From: CAVHXA01 sp963639765
GTDB taxonomy: Bacteria > Bacillota > Clostridia > Oscillospirales > Oscillospiraceae
NCBI GenBank assembly: GCA_963639765.1
Contig: CAVHXA010000001.1
Location: forward strand, 1 to 64,000
Reading direction: 5' to 3'
DNA length: 64,000 nt
Program-made: the position numbers and the translations under genes
Part shown: one piece after another, positions 35,849 through 44,804 of the stretch
How positions within the stretch are numbered: the first letter of the stretch is position 1
Layout: every line of letters begins with the position of its first letter
Notes under the pieces: model-generated
Told to the model about the DNA's origin: nothing
The model's database searches: none
Seen by the model: the letters and a program-made list of their open reading frames with translations, nothing else

Positions 35849-37410
35849 TGGACAATTCAAACGGCTATCCGCATATTCCCGCCGAAAAGTTTCGCTTTGC
35901 CCATGCAGACGGATCCCTGCACGACAAAAAGCTCGAAACCCGACCTGTTGGCTATTTTCGCGATGCATGGAACCGCTTTCGCAAAAACAGAGCCTCTGTT
36001 GCAGCCTCTGCAATCATCCTGCTCCTGCTGCTGTTTGCCGTAGTCGGCCCCATAATTTCGCCGTATGACGTAACCTACAGCGACATGTATATGCTGCAGA
36101 AGCTTCCAAAAATCCGTGGACTGAGCTTTTTGGGCATGGACGGTTGTACAACCATCAGTCTCAGCGAAGCCGACTACTGGTACTATCGTGCAATCGGTGC
36201 CGAAACCGGTCTTGACCCGATTGTAAAGGTTCTTGACGAATACGATGTGCAGTCCAATCAGGGCACCCTTGTAACCACAAAGCACTTTTATCGCGTAAAG
36301 CTCGACACCTATCTGGACGACGGAGTGATTTTTCTGACCATGACTACCGATCAGTTTCAGGCACTCCAGAAGTATCAGGACGATACAGGCATTCAGGTGA
36401 TTTATCCGGCTATCCCGGTCAACTCCAAGTCCGCGGCTGCATCGGTTAACCAGTATGACGCCAACAGCTGGTATGAAACCTCCTCGTCCGGTACGAAAAA
36501 AGGTCTGCCTGTTGGGCTGAACACAGCCGACGGCACGGCAGAATGGCAGTCCAGGTATGCAGCATATACCGGCAGCGACGGATATACCAGTCGTATGCGT
36601 CTGGAGGGTGAAAACAACTACACCTACAGCTATTCCGTCCCCAGACAGGGCGGACAGTTTTATGTGCGCGTGAGCTATTATAAGTATTATCGCTATCTCA
36701 ACGGCTTTGACGCCTGCTTCTGGTTTGGCTCGAACCAATACGGTCAGGATATCTTTGTACGGCTGGCGGCGGGAGCACGTTTCAGTTTTCTGCTGGCTAT
36801 CAGTGTGTCGGTCATCAACCTGCTGATCGGTGCAATCTATGGTGCAATCGAGGGTTATTATGGCGGTGTTGCCGACATGATCATGGAACGGATTGCCGAA
36901 ATTCTCTCCGGCGTACCCTTTATCGTAGTCGTTACGCTCTTTCAGCTGCATCTTGCCGGAAGACTCGGTGTAATACCATGTCTGCTGTTTGCCTTTGTAT
37001 CCACAGGCTGGATCAGTACGGCCAGTCTGGTACGTACGCAGTTTTATCGCTATAAAAATCAGGAATACATTCTTGCGGCCCGCACGCTGGGTTCCGGCGA
37101 TGTCAGACTGATGCTGCGGCATATTTTCCCGAATTCCATCGGAACTATCATAACCAGCACGGTACTTGTTATACCGGGCGTAATCTTCTCAGAATCCACT
37201 TTGTCCTATCTGAACATCGTCAACCTGGAATCGTCGGCAATCACCAGCGTTGGAACACTTCTTGCCAACGGTCAGGGACAGATGAGCAGCTATCCGCATA
37301 TTATCTTTTTCCCCGCGCTGTTTATCTCACTTCTGATGATTTCGTTCAACCTTTTCGGAAACGGGCTGCGCGATGCGTTTAATCCATCCTTAAGGGGGTC
37401 TGAAGAATGA
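35848..37410 (+). CDS. oppC: Oligopeptide-type ABC transporter permease C with a 200-residue extracellular insert
   Basis: 520 aa, against about 300 usually. OppC N-terminal region (RDAWNRFRKNRASVAASAII), first helix at about 50-72, then about 210 extra residues rich in Tyr/Ser/Asp (75-285) before the conserved WFGSNQYGQDIFVRLAAGAR. The permease core and EAA loop (FYRYKNQEYILAARTLG) follow. The insert lies on the outer face and could contact the enlarged SBP. ATGA overlap with the ATPase gene downstream. Confidence 0.9.
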   Translation: MDNSNGYPHIPAEKFRFAHADGSLHDKKLETRPVGYFRDAWNRFRKNRASVAASAIILLLLLFAVVGPIISPYDVTYSDMYMLQKLPKIRGLSFLGMDGCTTISLSEADYWYYRAIGAETGLDPIVKVLDEYDVQSNQGTLVTTKHFYRVKLDTYLDDGVIFLTMTTDQFQALQKYQDDTGIQVIYPAIPVNSKSAAASVNQYDANSWYETSSSGTKKGLPVGLNTADGTAEWQSRYAAYTGSDGYTSRMRLEGENNYTYSYSVPRQGGQFYVRVSYYKYYRYLNGFDACFWFGSNQYGQDIFVRLAAGARFSFLLAISVSVINLLIGAIYGAIEGYYGGVADMIMERIAEILSGVPFIVVVTLFQLHLAGRLGVIPCLLFAFVSTGWISTASLVRTQFYRYKNQEYILAARTLGSGDVRLMLRHIFPNSIGTIITSTVLVIPGVIFSESTLSYLNIVNLESSAITSVGTLLANGQGQMSSYPHIIFFPALFISLLMISFNLFGNGLRDAFNPSLRGSEE

Positions 37411-39491
37411 ACGAACCCAGACTTCAGATAAAAGATCTGACCGTCAGCTTTCGCACCGGAGCCGGCAAGGTTCAGGCTGTGCGTGGAATCAGCTTTGACC
37501 TGTATCGGGGCGAAACCCTGGCAATCGTGGGTGAATCCGGTTCAGGCAAGTCTGTAACCAGCCGCGCTATCCTGGGAATTCTTGCAGCCAACGCCGTGGT
37601 TGAGGGTGGGCGCATTCTGTATGATGGACAGGATCTGCTGAAAATTGACGAAGAAGAATTCCATCGCATCCGCGGTGACAAGATTGCCATGATTTTTCAG
37701 GACCCCATGAGCAGCCTGAACCCCATTATGCGCATTGGCAGGCAGCTGACCGAAGCCATGCTTCTGAAAAGCCGCGCAAACCGCAAGGAAAGCCGCAGAT
37801 CCTATAAAACCTATATTCGGGCGCTGCGTCTGGCCATCCGAAACGCCGGCGGTCAGGATCCCGGGCAGATTTTTTCACGCTTTGAGTCTGTAGTGCACAA
37901 ACAGTCTGCTCTGCAGGAGCCTTGGGAACAGGCCTGTGAAAACGCCCGTGCAGCCGTGCAGCTGTGCGACGAAATGCTTTTAGGTCTGTCGAAACAGGCA
38001 ACAGACGGCTGCACTTCTGGCTGTGTGGAGCTCAGAACCGCCGCACTGGGCAGCGTAAACCCCTATCTGATTGCGGCGAAGAAAACGCAGCTTGAGGTTT
38101 TGGCCCGCCAGCTCCCGCAGTTGGCCAAGCAGGTTCACAAATCCGGCGGCTGTGATGCACTTATATCCGTACTGCAGCAGCTCAAACAGATCCTGGACGG
38201 TGCACTGCAGCAGCCGGATCCGGATTTTTTTGCCCTGGCATGCGGCGGCGATGCTGCCGCCAGACAGCTCGAAGAGCAGTTTCTTTCGGCATCCTTCGTT
38301 GGGGTGCGGTGGTCCGCCGAACAGGCCGGGAAACACCGGGAAGAAGCCATACAGGTAATACAGAGTCTCCGCAGCGTGTTCGAAGTTGAGGTGCCGGATC
38401 GCACAGCCGTAAACCATGCCGTACAGAAAATTCGCATGGCGGCAGATGCTGCTCTGGACCCGCTGGAAACCGACAGGGATTCACTGATCCGCAGCTTTGG
38501 TGACAGTCTGGCAAGCGCGGCTTCGTCGTTTTTTTCCGCTGTTGAGACCAATTCTGCCGAGCAGCGCCGTTATAAGCGGCAAAAGGCGGCCTATGATCGC
38601 AAGGTTGCCCGCGGGCATGCGCCAGAAGGACAGATTGCACCGCTGGCACTGGTGGATCTGCAGCTGCAGCGCAAACAGATTCTGGCCCTGCTGGATGATA
38701 TGATCCTGCATCTGAAACGTCTGTCCGAAGAGCCATCTTCTGATGGCAAGGCACAGACGCGGGCCCTGATGCAGACACTGCGCGGCTATGCGCTGGGCGA
38801 GGTACATAAAATCACCCGAGCTGCGGCAAAGGACCGCGCCATCCGGCTGATGCAGAGCGTTGGCATTTCAGACGCACGAAAGCGCTATCACCAATATCCC
38901 TTTGAGTTTTCCGGCGGCATGCGGCAGCGCATTGTAATTGCAATTGCCCTGACAGCCAACCCGGACGTTCTTATCTGTGATGAACCGACTACAGCTCTGG
39001 ACGTAACCATTCAGGCGCAAATTCTGGAGCTGATCAATCGTCTGAAGCGGGAACGCAGGCTGTCGGTCATCTTTATCACGCATGATCTGGGAGTGGTAGC
39101 CAATATGGCGGACCGTATTGCCGTGATGTATGCCGGCAAGCTTGTAGAGGTGGGTACTGCCAACGAGGTGTTTTATGAGCCCGCGCATCCGTATACGTGG
39201 GCACTGCTGTCGTCGGTACCGGATCTGAACACAAACGAGCGTCTGGAATCCATTCCCGGGACTCCACCGAATATGATCTATCCACCCGTGGGCGATGCCT
39301 TTGCCGAGCGCAGCCGCTATGCCATGCAGATTGATTTTGAGGCGCAGCCGCCGATGTTTGCCATCACCGAAACCCACAGTGCTGCCACATGGCTGCTGCA
39401 CCCGGATGCGCCAAAGGTAGAACCTCCGCAGATTGTACAGGATCGCATTGCCCGCATGACTGCAGGCAGAAAGGAGACCGACCATGCCTGA
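37407..39491 (+). CDS. oppD: Oligopeptide-type ABC ATPase D with a 345-residue insertion
   Basis: 694 aa, about twice the usual size. Walker A GESGSGKS (43-50), Q-loop IFQDPMSSLNP (about 96-106), then an insertion at about 124-470 with several helical, Gln/Ala/Arg-rich segments, after which the ABC domain resumes: signature FSGGMRQR (about 500), Walker B LICDEPTTALDV, H-loop ITHDLGVV and the oligopeptide C-terminal zinc-less tail with SIPGTPPNM. All catalytic motifs are intact, so it should hydrolyse ATP. The insert sits in the helical subdomain region near the permease interface. Confidence 0.9.
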   Translation: MNEPRLQIKDLTVSFRTGAGKVQAVRGISFDLYRGETLAIVGESGSGKSVTSRAILGILAANAVVEGGRILYDGQDLLKIDEEEFHRIRGDKIAMIFQDPMSSLNPIMRIGRQLTEAMLLKSRANRKESRRSYKTYIRALRLAIRNAGGQDPGQIFSRFESVVHKQSALQEPWEQACENARAAVQLCDEMLLGLSKQATDGCTSGCVELRTAALGSVNPYLIAAKKTQLEVLARQLPQLAKQVHKSGGCDALISVLQQLKQILDGALQQPDPDFFALACGGDAAARQLEEQFLSASFVGVRWSAEQAGKHREEAIQVIQSLRSVFEVEVPDRTAVNHAVQKIRMAADAALDPLETDRDSLIRSFGDSLASAASSFFSAVETNSAEQRRYKRQKAAYDRKVARGHAPEGQIAPLALVDLQLQRKQILALLDDMILHLKRLSEEPSSDGKAQTRALMQTLRGYALGEVHKITRAAAKDRAIRLMQSVGISDARKRYHQYPFEFSGGMRQRIVIAIALTANPDVLICDEPTTALDVTIQAQILELINRLKRERRLSVIFITHDLGVVANMADRIAVMYAGKLVEVGTANEVFYEPAHPYTWALLSSVPDLNTNERLESIPGTPPNMIYPPVGDAFAERSRYAMQIDFEAQPPMFAITETHSAATWLLHPDAPKVEPPQIVQDRIARMTAGRKETDHA

Positions 39492-40695
39492 AAACAACGA
39501 GGTTCTGCTGCGTGTGGACCATCTGTGCCAGTATTTCAGGCTGGGCAAATTCAGCTGGAACCGTGCCGTGGACGATGTGAGCTTTGATATCCGGCAGGGT
39601 GAAATCTTTGGTCTGGTTGGTGAGTCCGGCTGTGGAAAAACAACTACAGGCCGCTCTATCATCAAGCTCTATGATATCACCTCGGGCAGCGTATGGTTTA
39701 AGGGTCAGCGTATCGCAGCCGGTACGCTCAGCTATCGGCAGGGCATCGAAAAGGCCCGGGCTGCAAGAAAAAACGCAAACGCGGCCGAGCGGGCCGCGCT
39801 TGATGCTGAGATCGACCGTCTGAAGGCTGAAATCCGCTCTGCCGAATACGACCGCCGTAACTGCGACCGTGTGTATCGAAAATCTCTGACTGATCAACTG
39901 AACGAAGCCTATCCACCCAGAATTGCGGCTGCCTCCGGTGAAGAAAAAACCGCGCTTGAAGCCGAATACCGCAGCCGTTTGCGTCAGGCCGGGCGTACGC
40001 GCCTTTCGAATCAGATTCAAATGATCTTTCAGGATCCCATTGCCTCGCTGGACCCGCGTATGACCGTTCGTGACATTATCGCCGAAGGTCTTGTGATTCA
40101 GGGTGTTCGCGATAAGGCTTATATTGAGCAGCGGGTGTTTGAAATGCTGCATACTGTCGGATTGGTTCCTGAGCACGCGAACCGCTATCCGCACGAATTC
40201 TCCGGCGGACAGCGTCAGCGTATCGGAGTGGCAAGGTCGCTTGTGATGGAACCGTCTCTTATCATCGCCGACGAGCCGATTTCTGCACTGGATGTATCCA
40301 TACGTGCGCAGATCATCAACCTGATGGCTGATCTGCGTCGGGATCTGGGCCTGACCGTACTCTTTATTGCCCATGATCTTTCTGTGGTAAAATATATCTC
40401 AGACCGCATCGGTGTAATGTATTACGGCCATCTGGTGGAGCTTGCCTCCTCTGATGAGCTGTTCCGGCACCCTCTGCACCCATATACCCGTTCGCTGCTG
40501 TCGGCCATTCCTCAGCCGGACCCCATTTATGAAAAAAATCGAAAACGCATTCTCTATAATCCAGTAGCTGACCACGACTACCGCAGCGAGCAGCCCAGCT
40601 TCCGCGAGGTGTGTCCCGGTCACTTTGTACGATGCAGCACCGCAGAGCTTTCACACTATCGTGACCTGCTGCAGACCGATTCCGGGTGTTTGTGA
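39484..40695 (+). CDS. oppF: Oligopeptide-type ABC ATPase F with a coiled-coil insert
   Basis: 403 aa, against about 320. Walker A GESGCGKT (47-54), an insert at about 82-172 rich in Ala/Arg/Glu with heptad-like spacing (ERAALDAEIDRLKAEIRSAE), then the Q-loop IFQDPIASLDP, signature FSGGQRQR, Walker B IADEPISALDV and H-loop IAHDLSVV. The insert is inside the region between Walker A and Q-loop, a different place from that in D. The start lies 8 nt inside the end of the D gene, with AAAGGAG upstream. Confidence 0.92.
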   Translation: MPENNEVLLRVDHLCQYFRLGKFSWNRAVDDVSFDIRQGEIFGLVGESGCGKTTTGRSIIKLYDITSGSVWFKGQRIAAGTLSYRQGIEKARAARKNANAAERAALDAEIDRLKAEIRSAEYDRRNCDRVYRKSLTDQLNEAYPPRIAAASGEEKTALEAEYRSRLRQAGRTRLSNQIQMIFQDPIASLDPRMTVRDIIAEGLVIQGVRDKAYIEQRVFEMLHTVGLVPEHANRYPHEFSGGQRQRIGVARSLVMEPSLIIADEPISALDVSIRAQIINLMADLRRDLGLTVLFIAHDLSVVKYISDRIGVMYYGHLVELASSDELFRHPLHPYTRSLLSAIPQPDPIYEKNRKRILYNPVADHDYRSEQPSFREVCPGHFVRCSTAELSHYRDLLQTDSGCL

Positions 40696-41105
40696 TGCGA
40701 AGCACCCATGTTCGAACACTGACCGCCCTGAGCGTAGGAATGGTCATAAGCCTTGGAGTCGCCGCGCTTCGCGGTCTGTTTTCCGACGAATCCGGTGCTG
40801 CAGTACGCTGTATGGCCATCTGTGACGGGTTGTTTGTGGCAGGGATTCTGCTGGGCGGCTCAGGCGTACTGATTTTCTGCCGCAACCGCGGTGCCTTTGA
40901 CAGCCTGTTTTTTACTCTGAAAATGCTTTTTCGCCTGCGCTGGCCGTATCTGGGCGGCGGGTCCTATACCCAGGACTATGCGCAGTATCGTGCCGAACGG
41001 CAGAACGCCCGTTCCGGCGCGGGTCCCCTGCTGCTGGCGGGATGTATATACCTGGCAGCATCTCTTCCGGCACTTGCGGCCTTTTTTGCTTTTTCCTGCA
41101 TATAG
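40695..41105 (+). CDS. Small membrane protein, DUF3899-like
   Basis: 136 aa. Two membrane helices in the first half (LTALSVGMVISLGVAALRG; GLFVAGILLGGSGVLIFC), a basic cytoplasmic stretch with YTQDYAQYRAERQNAR, and a final helix. Similar in layout to DUF3899 proteins. Its ATG overlaps the oppF stop (TGATG), so it is the last gene of the transporter operon. Role unknown. Confidence 0.7.
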   Translation: MRSTHVRTLTALSVGMVISLGVAALRGLFSDESGAAVRCMAICDGLFVAGILLGGSGVLIFCRNRGAFDSLFFTLKMLFRLRWPYLGGGSYTQDYAQYRAERQNARSGAGPLLLAGCIYLAASLPALAAFFAFSCI

Positions 41106-41235
41106 CGGGCCGTATTGCGTCCCGGCTTCCTTTGGCAGTCTGTACTGCTTTACCTATGCGATCCTTATATGGAACGGCATTTGGGGTGAAGCGGCAGAGA
41201 CTGCCTTAATATTTTTATATCTGCATGCAATTGCG

Positions 41236-41264
41236 TTGACAGCAAGATTACTTTTTGATATTCT
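41236..41264 (+). promoter_or_regulatory. Promoter of solute-binding paralogue B
   Basis: Consensus -35 TTGACA (41236-41241), 17-nt spacer, -10 TATTCT (41259-41264), about 74 nt before the start. Confidence 0.8.
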
Positions 41265-41337
41265 GTATGCGAATTGGTGTAGGTTCTGTAAAGGCCTCCC
41301 GTGAAATAAGAAAGACAACACAGAAAGGAAGAACACC

Positions 41338-43404
41338 ATGAAACGTATGCTTGCCGCCGTGCTGATTGTTCTTTTGTTCGTTTCTCTGTTTGCAGGCTGC
41401 TCCAAAAGCAGTACAGCCCCTGCCGGCAGCGAACAGTCTTCTGCAGAAGAACCCTCCGGCACACAGTCAGCCGAGTCCACCGAGCCTGCCGAGCCTCAGT
41501 CGCAGGACCCCGCTCCTTCGACCCAGCCAGCCGAAACGCAAACCGAGGAATCTCAGTCGGAGCCGGAGCCGGAATCGGAACCGGCCGCAACCATCCACTA
41601 TCCGCTTGCAGGCAATCCGACCATCACCTTTTGGACGTCAATCCGCACTCCGCACGGGTTTTTCATTCCTTCTCTGGAATGGAACGACATGCTTTGCATG
41701 CCGGCTTTCCGTGAGCAAACCGGTGTAGACTTTCAGATTCTCTCAATTTCAGACACCATCGCTTCGGAGCAGTACAATCTGATGGTTGCTTCCGGCGACT
41801 GGCCCAGCTACAGTCAGGTAAGCACCTACTACTCCGGAGGTTTGGCTCAGGCCTATGAGGACGAGGTTATTCTTGAGCTGACCGAATCCCTTCTGCAAAA
41901 TAACGCCCCAGACTATTATTCGATTCTCACCGCTCTGAGCGACGAGGACATGGCCTATACGCTGACAAACGGCACACAGATGGGCTTCTATACCATCGCC
42001 GACGGGGTTACCCGCGATCAGGGCATGGTCACAAGACTCGACTGGTATGAGGCTCTTGGCTCACCGGAGCTCAACTCACTCGAAGCGCTGACGCAGTATT
42101 TGTATGACATTCACAGCAACTACAACACACCCATCACCATGGATGTACAGCCGGGAGCCTCTCTTTCTGGGCTGAATGATCTGTTCGGGCTGTATATTCC
42201 CTCGTATGAAGGAAGTACCATTGCTCAGTATGTGATCGACGGCAAAGTGGTAACTCCCTTTGCGCGCGACGAATATCGTGCCTATCTCGAATGGTTTGCA
42301 CAGCTCTATCGTGAAGGCCTTTTGTATCAGGATTTCTATTCTCTCGATCAGACCACCTATAATCGCTTCCAGGATATCGCCGAAGACAAGATCGGGCTGT
42401 GGGATGACGGTGCAGACTCCTTGAACACGCCAAATATGTACCGCACCGACGAACAGGAGCCGCTTACCATGAAACCGCTTCCGGCCATCACCGATGGTGA
42501 CGGCATCAACAATTTCGGCAGCTATCGATCCGTGGTCGGCGGCTGCTACAGCGTGTATGCTACAGCAGAGGTTGAAGATGTTCTGCAGTTCTTCAACTAT
42601 TTCTTTACCGAAGACGGAACCATTCTGGCAAACTACGGCATCCCATCTGAAAACTACGACGATCGCAGCGGGACATATTATATTAACGAAGACGGAGAAT
42701 GCTGCTACAGTGCCCTGATTATTGACAACATCCGCGGAACGATGCCCTCAAACGCGCTTGATGCCTATGTTGGCTCCCATGTTCCCTGCTATTCTCTGGC
42801 TGAAAAGATGTTCAACACATTTGTAGAAAGCAAACTTGAGGCCGTGGAGCTGTGGTCTAATCAGCCGTTTTCGTATGAGCTGGAATACCCAACCGGAGCC
42901 GGCCTGACAAGCGAAGAGCAGGACAAGCTTACAAACCCGGTAAGCGATCTGATGACGACAATCTCGGAACAGATTCTATCCATGCTTATCGGATCTACCC
43001 CCATTAACGACACCACATGGAACGCATATCTCGACAGGCTTAACTCCATGGGCCTGCAGGATGTTCTTGCCGTATACCAGAATGCCTATGAAGAATATAC
43101 TCGTGGAGAGCGGTATAACATCTCCATTTCCGGGCCCGGCGGCGGTCCCGGCGGTGCTCCCGGCGGCGGTCCCGGCGGTGCCCCCGGCGGTGCCCCAGGT
43201 GGTGCCCCCGGCGGTGCCCCAGGTGGTGCCCCCGGCGGTGCCCCAGGTGGTGCCCCCGGCGGTGCCCCAGGTGGTGCCCCCGGCGGTGCCCCAGGTGGTG
43301 CCCCCGGCGGTGCCCCAGGTGGTGCCCCCGGCGGTGCCCCAAGTGGTGCCCCCGGCGGTGCCCCAAGTGGTGCCCCCGGCAATGCTCCCGATAGCGCTAC
43401 ATAA
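41338..43404 (+). CDS. Solute-binding lipoprotein (paralogue B) with a long Gly-Pro-Ala repeat tail
   Basis: 688 aa. Lipobox LFAGC (C21), a Ser/Glu/Pro stalk to about residue 80, then the binding domain with YNLMVASGDWPS and a C-terminal VLAVYQNAYEEY shared with its paralogues. After the normal family end (about residue 600) comes a tail of about 80 residues made of repeated PGGA units, coded by a 24-bp tandem repeat. The tail could be a flexible spacer or wall-spanning segment. No cognate permease is adjacent. Convergent with the GerMN gene, with 5 nt between stops. Confidence 0.88.
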   Translation: MKRMLAAVLIVLLFVSLFAGCSKSSTAPAGSEQSSAEEPSGTQSAESTEPAEPQSQDPAPSTQPAETQTEESQSEPEPESEPAATIHYPLAGNPTITFWTSIRTPHGFFIPSLEWNDMLCMPAFREQTGVDFQILSISDTIASEQYNLMVASGDWPSYSQVSTYYSGGLAQAYEDEVILELTESLLQNNAPDYYSILTALSDEDMAYTLTNGTQMGFYTIADGVTRDQGMVTRLDWYEALGSPELNSLEALTQYLYDIHSNYNTPITMDVQPGASLSGLNDLFGLYIPSYEGSTIAQYVIDGKVVTPFARDEYRAYLEWFAQLYREGLLYQDFYSLDQTTYNRFQDIAEDKIGLWDDGADSLNTPNMYRTDEQEPLTMKPLPAITDGDGINNFGSYRSVVGGCYSVYATAEVEDVLQFFNYFFTEDGTILANYGIPSENYDDRSGTYYINEDGECCYSALIIDNIRGTMPSNALDAYVGSHVPCYSLAEKMFNTFVESKLEAVELWSNQPFSYELEYPTGAGLTSEEQDKLTNPVSDLMTTISEQILSMLIGSTPINDTTWNAYLDRLNSMGLQDVLAVYQNAYEEYTRGERYNISISGPGGGPGGAPGGGPGGAPGGAPGGAPGGAPGGAPGGAPGGAPGGAPGGAPGGAPGGAPGGAPGGAPGGAPSGAPGGAPSGAPGNAPDSAT
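43137..43385 (+). repeat. Tandem 12/24-bp repeat coding the Gly-Pro-Ala tail
   Basis: Units of the form GGTGCCCCNGGN in alternating pairs, about 20 units of 12 bp, inside the lipoprotein gene. Near-identical neighbouring units suggest recent slippage expansion. Confidence 0.9.
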
Positions 43405-43409
43405 GACCG

Positions 43410-44804
43410 TCAGGGAAACAGCCAATCCTGCGAGAGTGAGAGCGGTTGCATAAGATCATAACCGCCCAATATGGGAGCCTGTCCCTGAACAGTCAGCTGT
43501 ACGGAAGTAATATCCGGCAGGCTGCAGAGTGTGGCCACAAGGGCGTTGACCCGGAGGCGTTGTGTTTCCGGGCTGTCTCCGGACAGAATAAATTCGTCAG
43601 ATATGTCCAGCTGGCACAGGCCGTCACCGGTCTCGATACTCAGTACCTGTGTATTGGCGGGAATCAGATTGTAATATACGTCCGGCGGCTGAAAGGCAAA
43701 CAGAGTCTGAAGAAGCAGTTCCTCCTGCGTACTGCGCATGGTCTGGCGGATGCAAATTGGAACAGTTGCAATATAGGTGCTGCTCCAGCAGCCAAGATAG
43801 ATGGTTGCATCGGTTTCGTTAAGTCCGTATCGGACAGGACCAACAATTTCCGGATAGCCGGACAGGGGCTGATCCAGACACATATAGTGATAGATCTCAA
43901 TCGGCTCTCCCTCGCACAAAAAACGTACGTAATCGATTTCATCCAGGCTTGTCAGTGAGTTGACAATCGAATAGATCGTCATACGCTCTGCTGTCTCGGT
44001 CTGCGGACAGTTTTCAAGAAAGGACGCAGACAAATCTACCGTACATACCCGGTCCTGAATGGTCAGCTCAATAAGCTGTGTATCCTTTGGCATGACTGCA
44101 AAGCGGCCGCCCTGCGTGGGTCCCTGCAGCAACTGTTCGATGATATACCGGGCTATTGCTGTGGCTTCTGCCGGAGCTGTCTGCCGCAGCTCCGGCAGAA
44201 GGTAACGGTTGTTTTCGTCGGCAAAATAGAGCTTTATGGTCTGCTCGTCACGATAGGAGCAGAGATCCTCCTCTGCAAAATTCTCCGCGCTGAAGGTATT
44301 TCCGTCTGCAGGTTCGGCTTCACTTCCGGCCAGAATGCACAGGCGTTCTATGCCGTTGATTTGTGTAACGGTCAACGTCAGGCAGGCATTGGCAATGGTT
44401 TTATCAATGCCGCTCATGCGGGCATAGTCGCCCGAAAGACGTACAATCAGCAAATTGTCCTTCTGGCTGCACTCGGCCGCGGCAGTCCCCTTTGGAAATG
44501 CTGTTTCCAACTCATCTGAAGAAGGACCGGCGAAATAATCTACCAGCAGCCGGCTGAGATTGATCTCATCGGTGCTGTATGAATAGGGCTGTGTACCCAG
44601 CGCAGAGGTTTTATCCTGCAGCTCATCGAGATTGGTACGATAATAAAACGCAATTGTACTTTTCTCCGTTTGTATGTCCGTATTGCGGCAGCCGCACAAC
44701 AGCAGAAGCATTGCTGCACAGCAGACCGCAAGTACTGCAGGAAAACAAAACCTGTCGGCTTTGCGTGTCCATTTCCGTACACGGCTATGTTTTTTCATAA
44801 TCAT
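43410..44804 (-). CDS. GerMN domain lipoprotein (LpqB/GerM-like)
   Basis: 464 aa. Signal peptide with lipobox LLCGC (C39), then two GerMN domains: first around YYRTNLDELQ to CSQKDNLLIVRLSGDYAR, second around KLYFADENNRYLLPEL to DRVCTVDLSASFLEN. A C-terminal region follows. Located outside the membrane. Its start overlaps the histidine kinase stop (ATGA), recalling the MtrB-LpqB gene order of actinobacteria where the lipoprotein modulates the kinase; that functional link here is inference. Confidence 0.85.
   Translation of the reverse strand: MIMKKHSRVRKWTRKADRFCFPAVLAVCCAAMLLLLCGCRNTDIQTEKSTIAFYYRTNLDELQDKTSALGTQPYSYSTDEINLSRLLVDYFAGPSSDELETAFPKGTAAAECSQKDNLLIVRLSGDYARMSGIDKTIANACLTLTVTQINGIERLCILAGSEAEPADGNTFSAENFAEEDLCSYRDEQTIKLYFADENNRYLLPELRQTAPAEATAIARYIIEQLLQGPTQGGRFAVMPKDTQLIELTIQDRVCTVDLSASFLENCPQTETAERMTIYSIVNSLTSLDEIDYVRFLCEGEPIEIYHYMCLDQPLSGYPEIVGPVRYGLNETDATIYLGCWSSTYIATVPICIRQTMRSTQEELLLQTLFAFQPPDVYYNLIPANTQVLSIETGDGLCQLDISDEFILSGDSPETQRLRVNALVATLCSLPDITSVQLTVQGQAPILGGYDLMQPLSLSQDWLFP

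Noticed and set aside
43137..43385. Regular short repeats that might suggest a CRISPR array
   Set aside because: The units are 12/24 bp without spacers and stay in frame inside a lipoprotein gene; this is a coding minisatellite.
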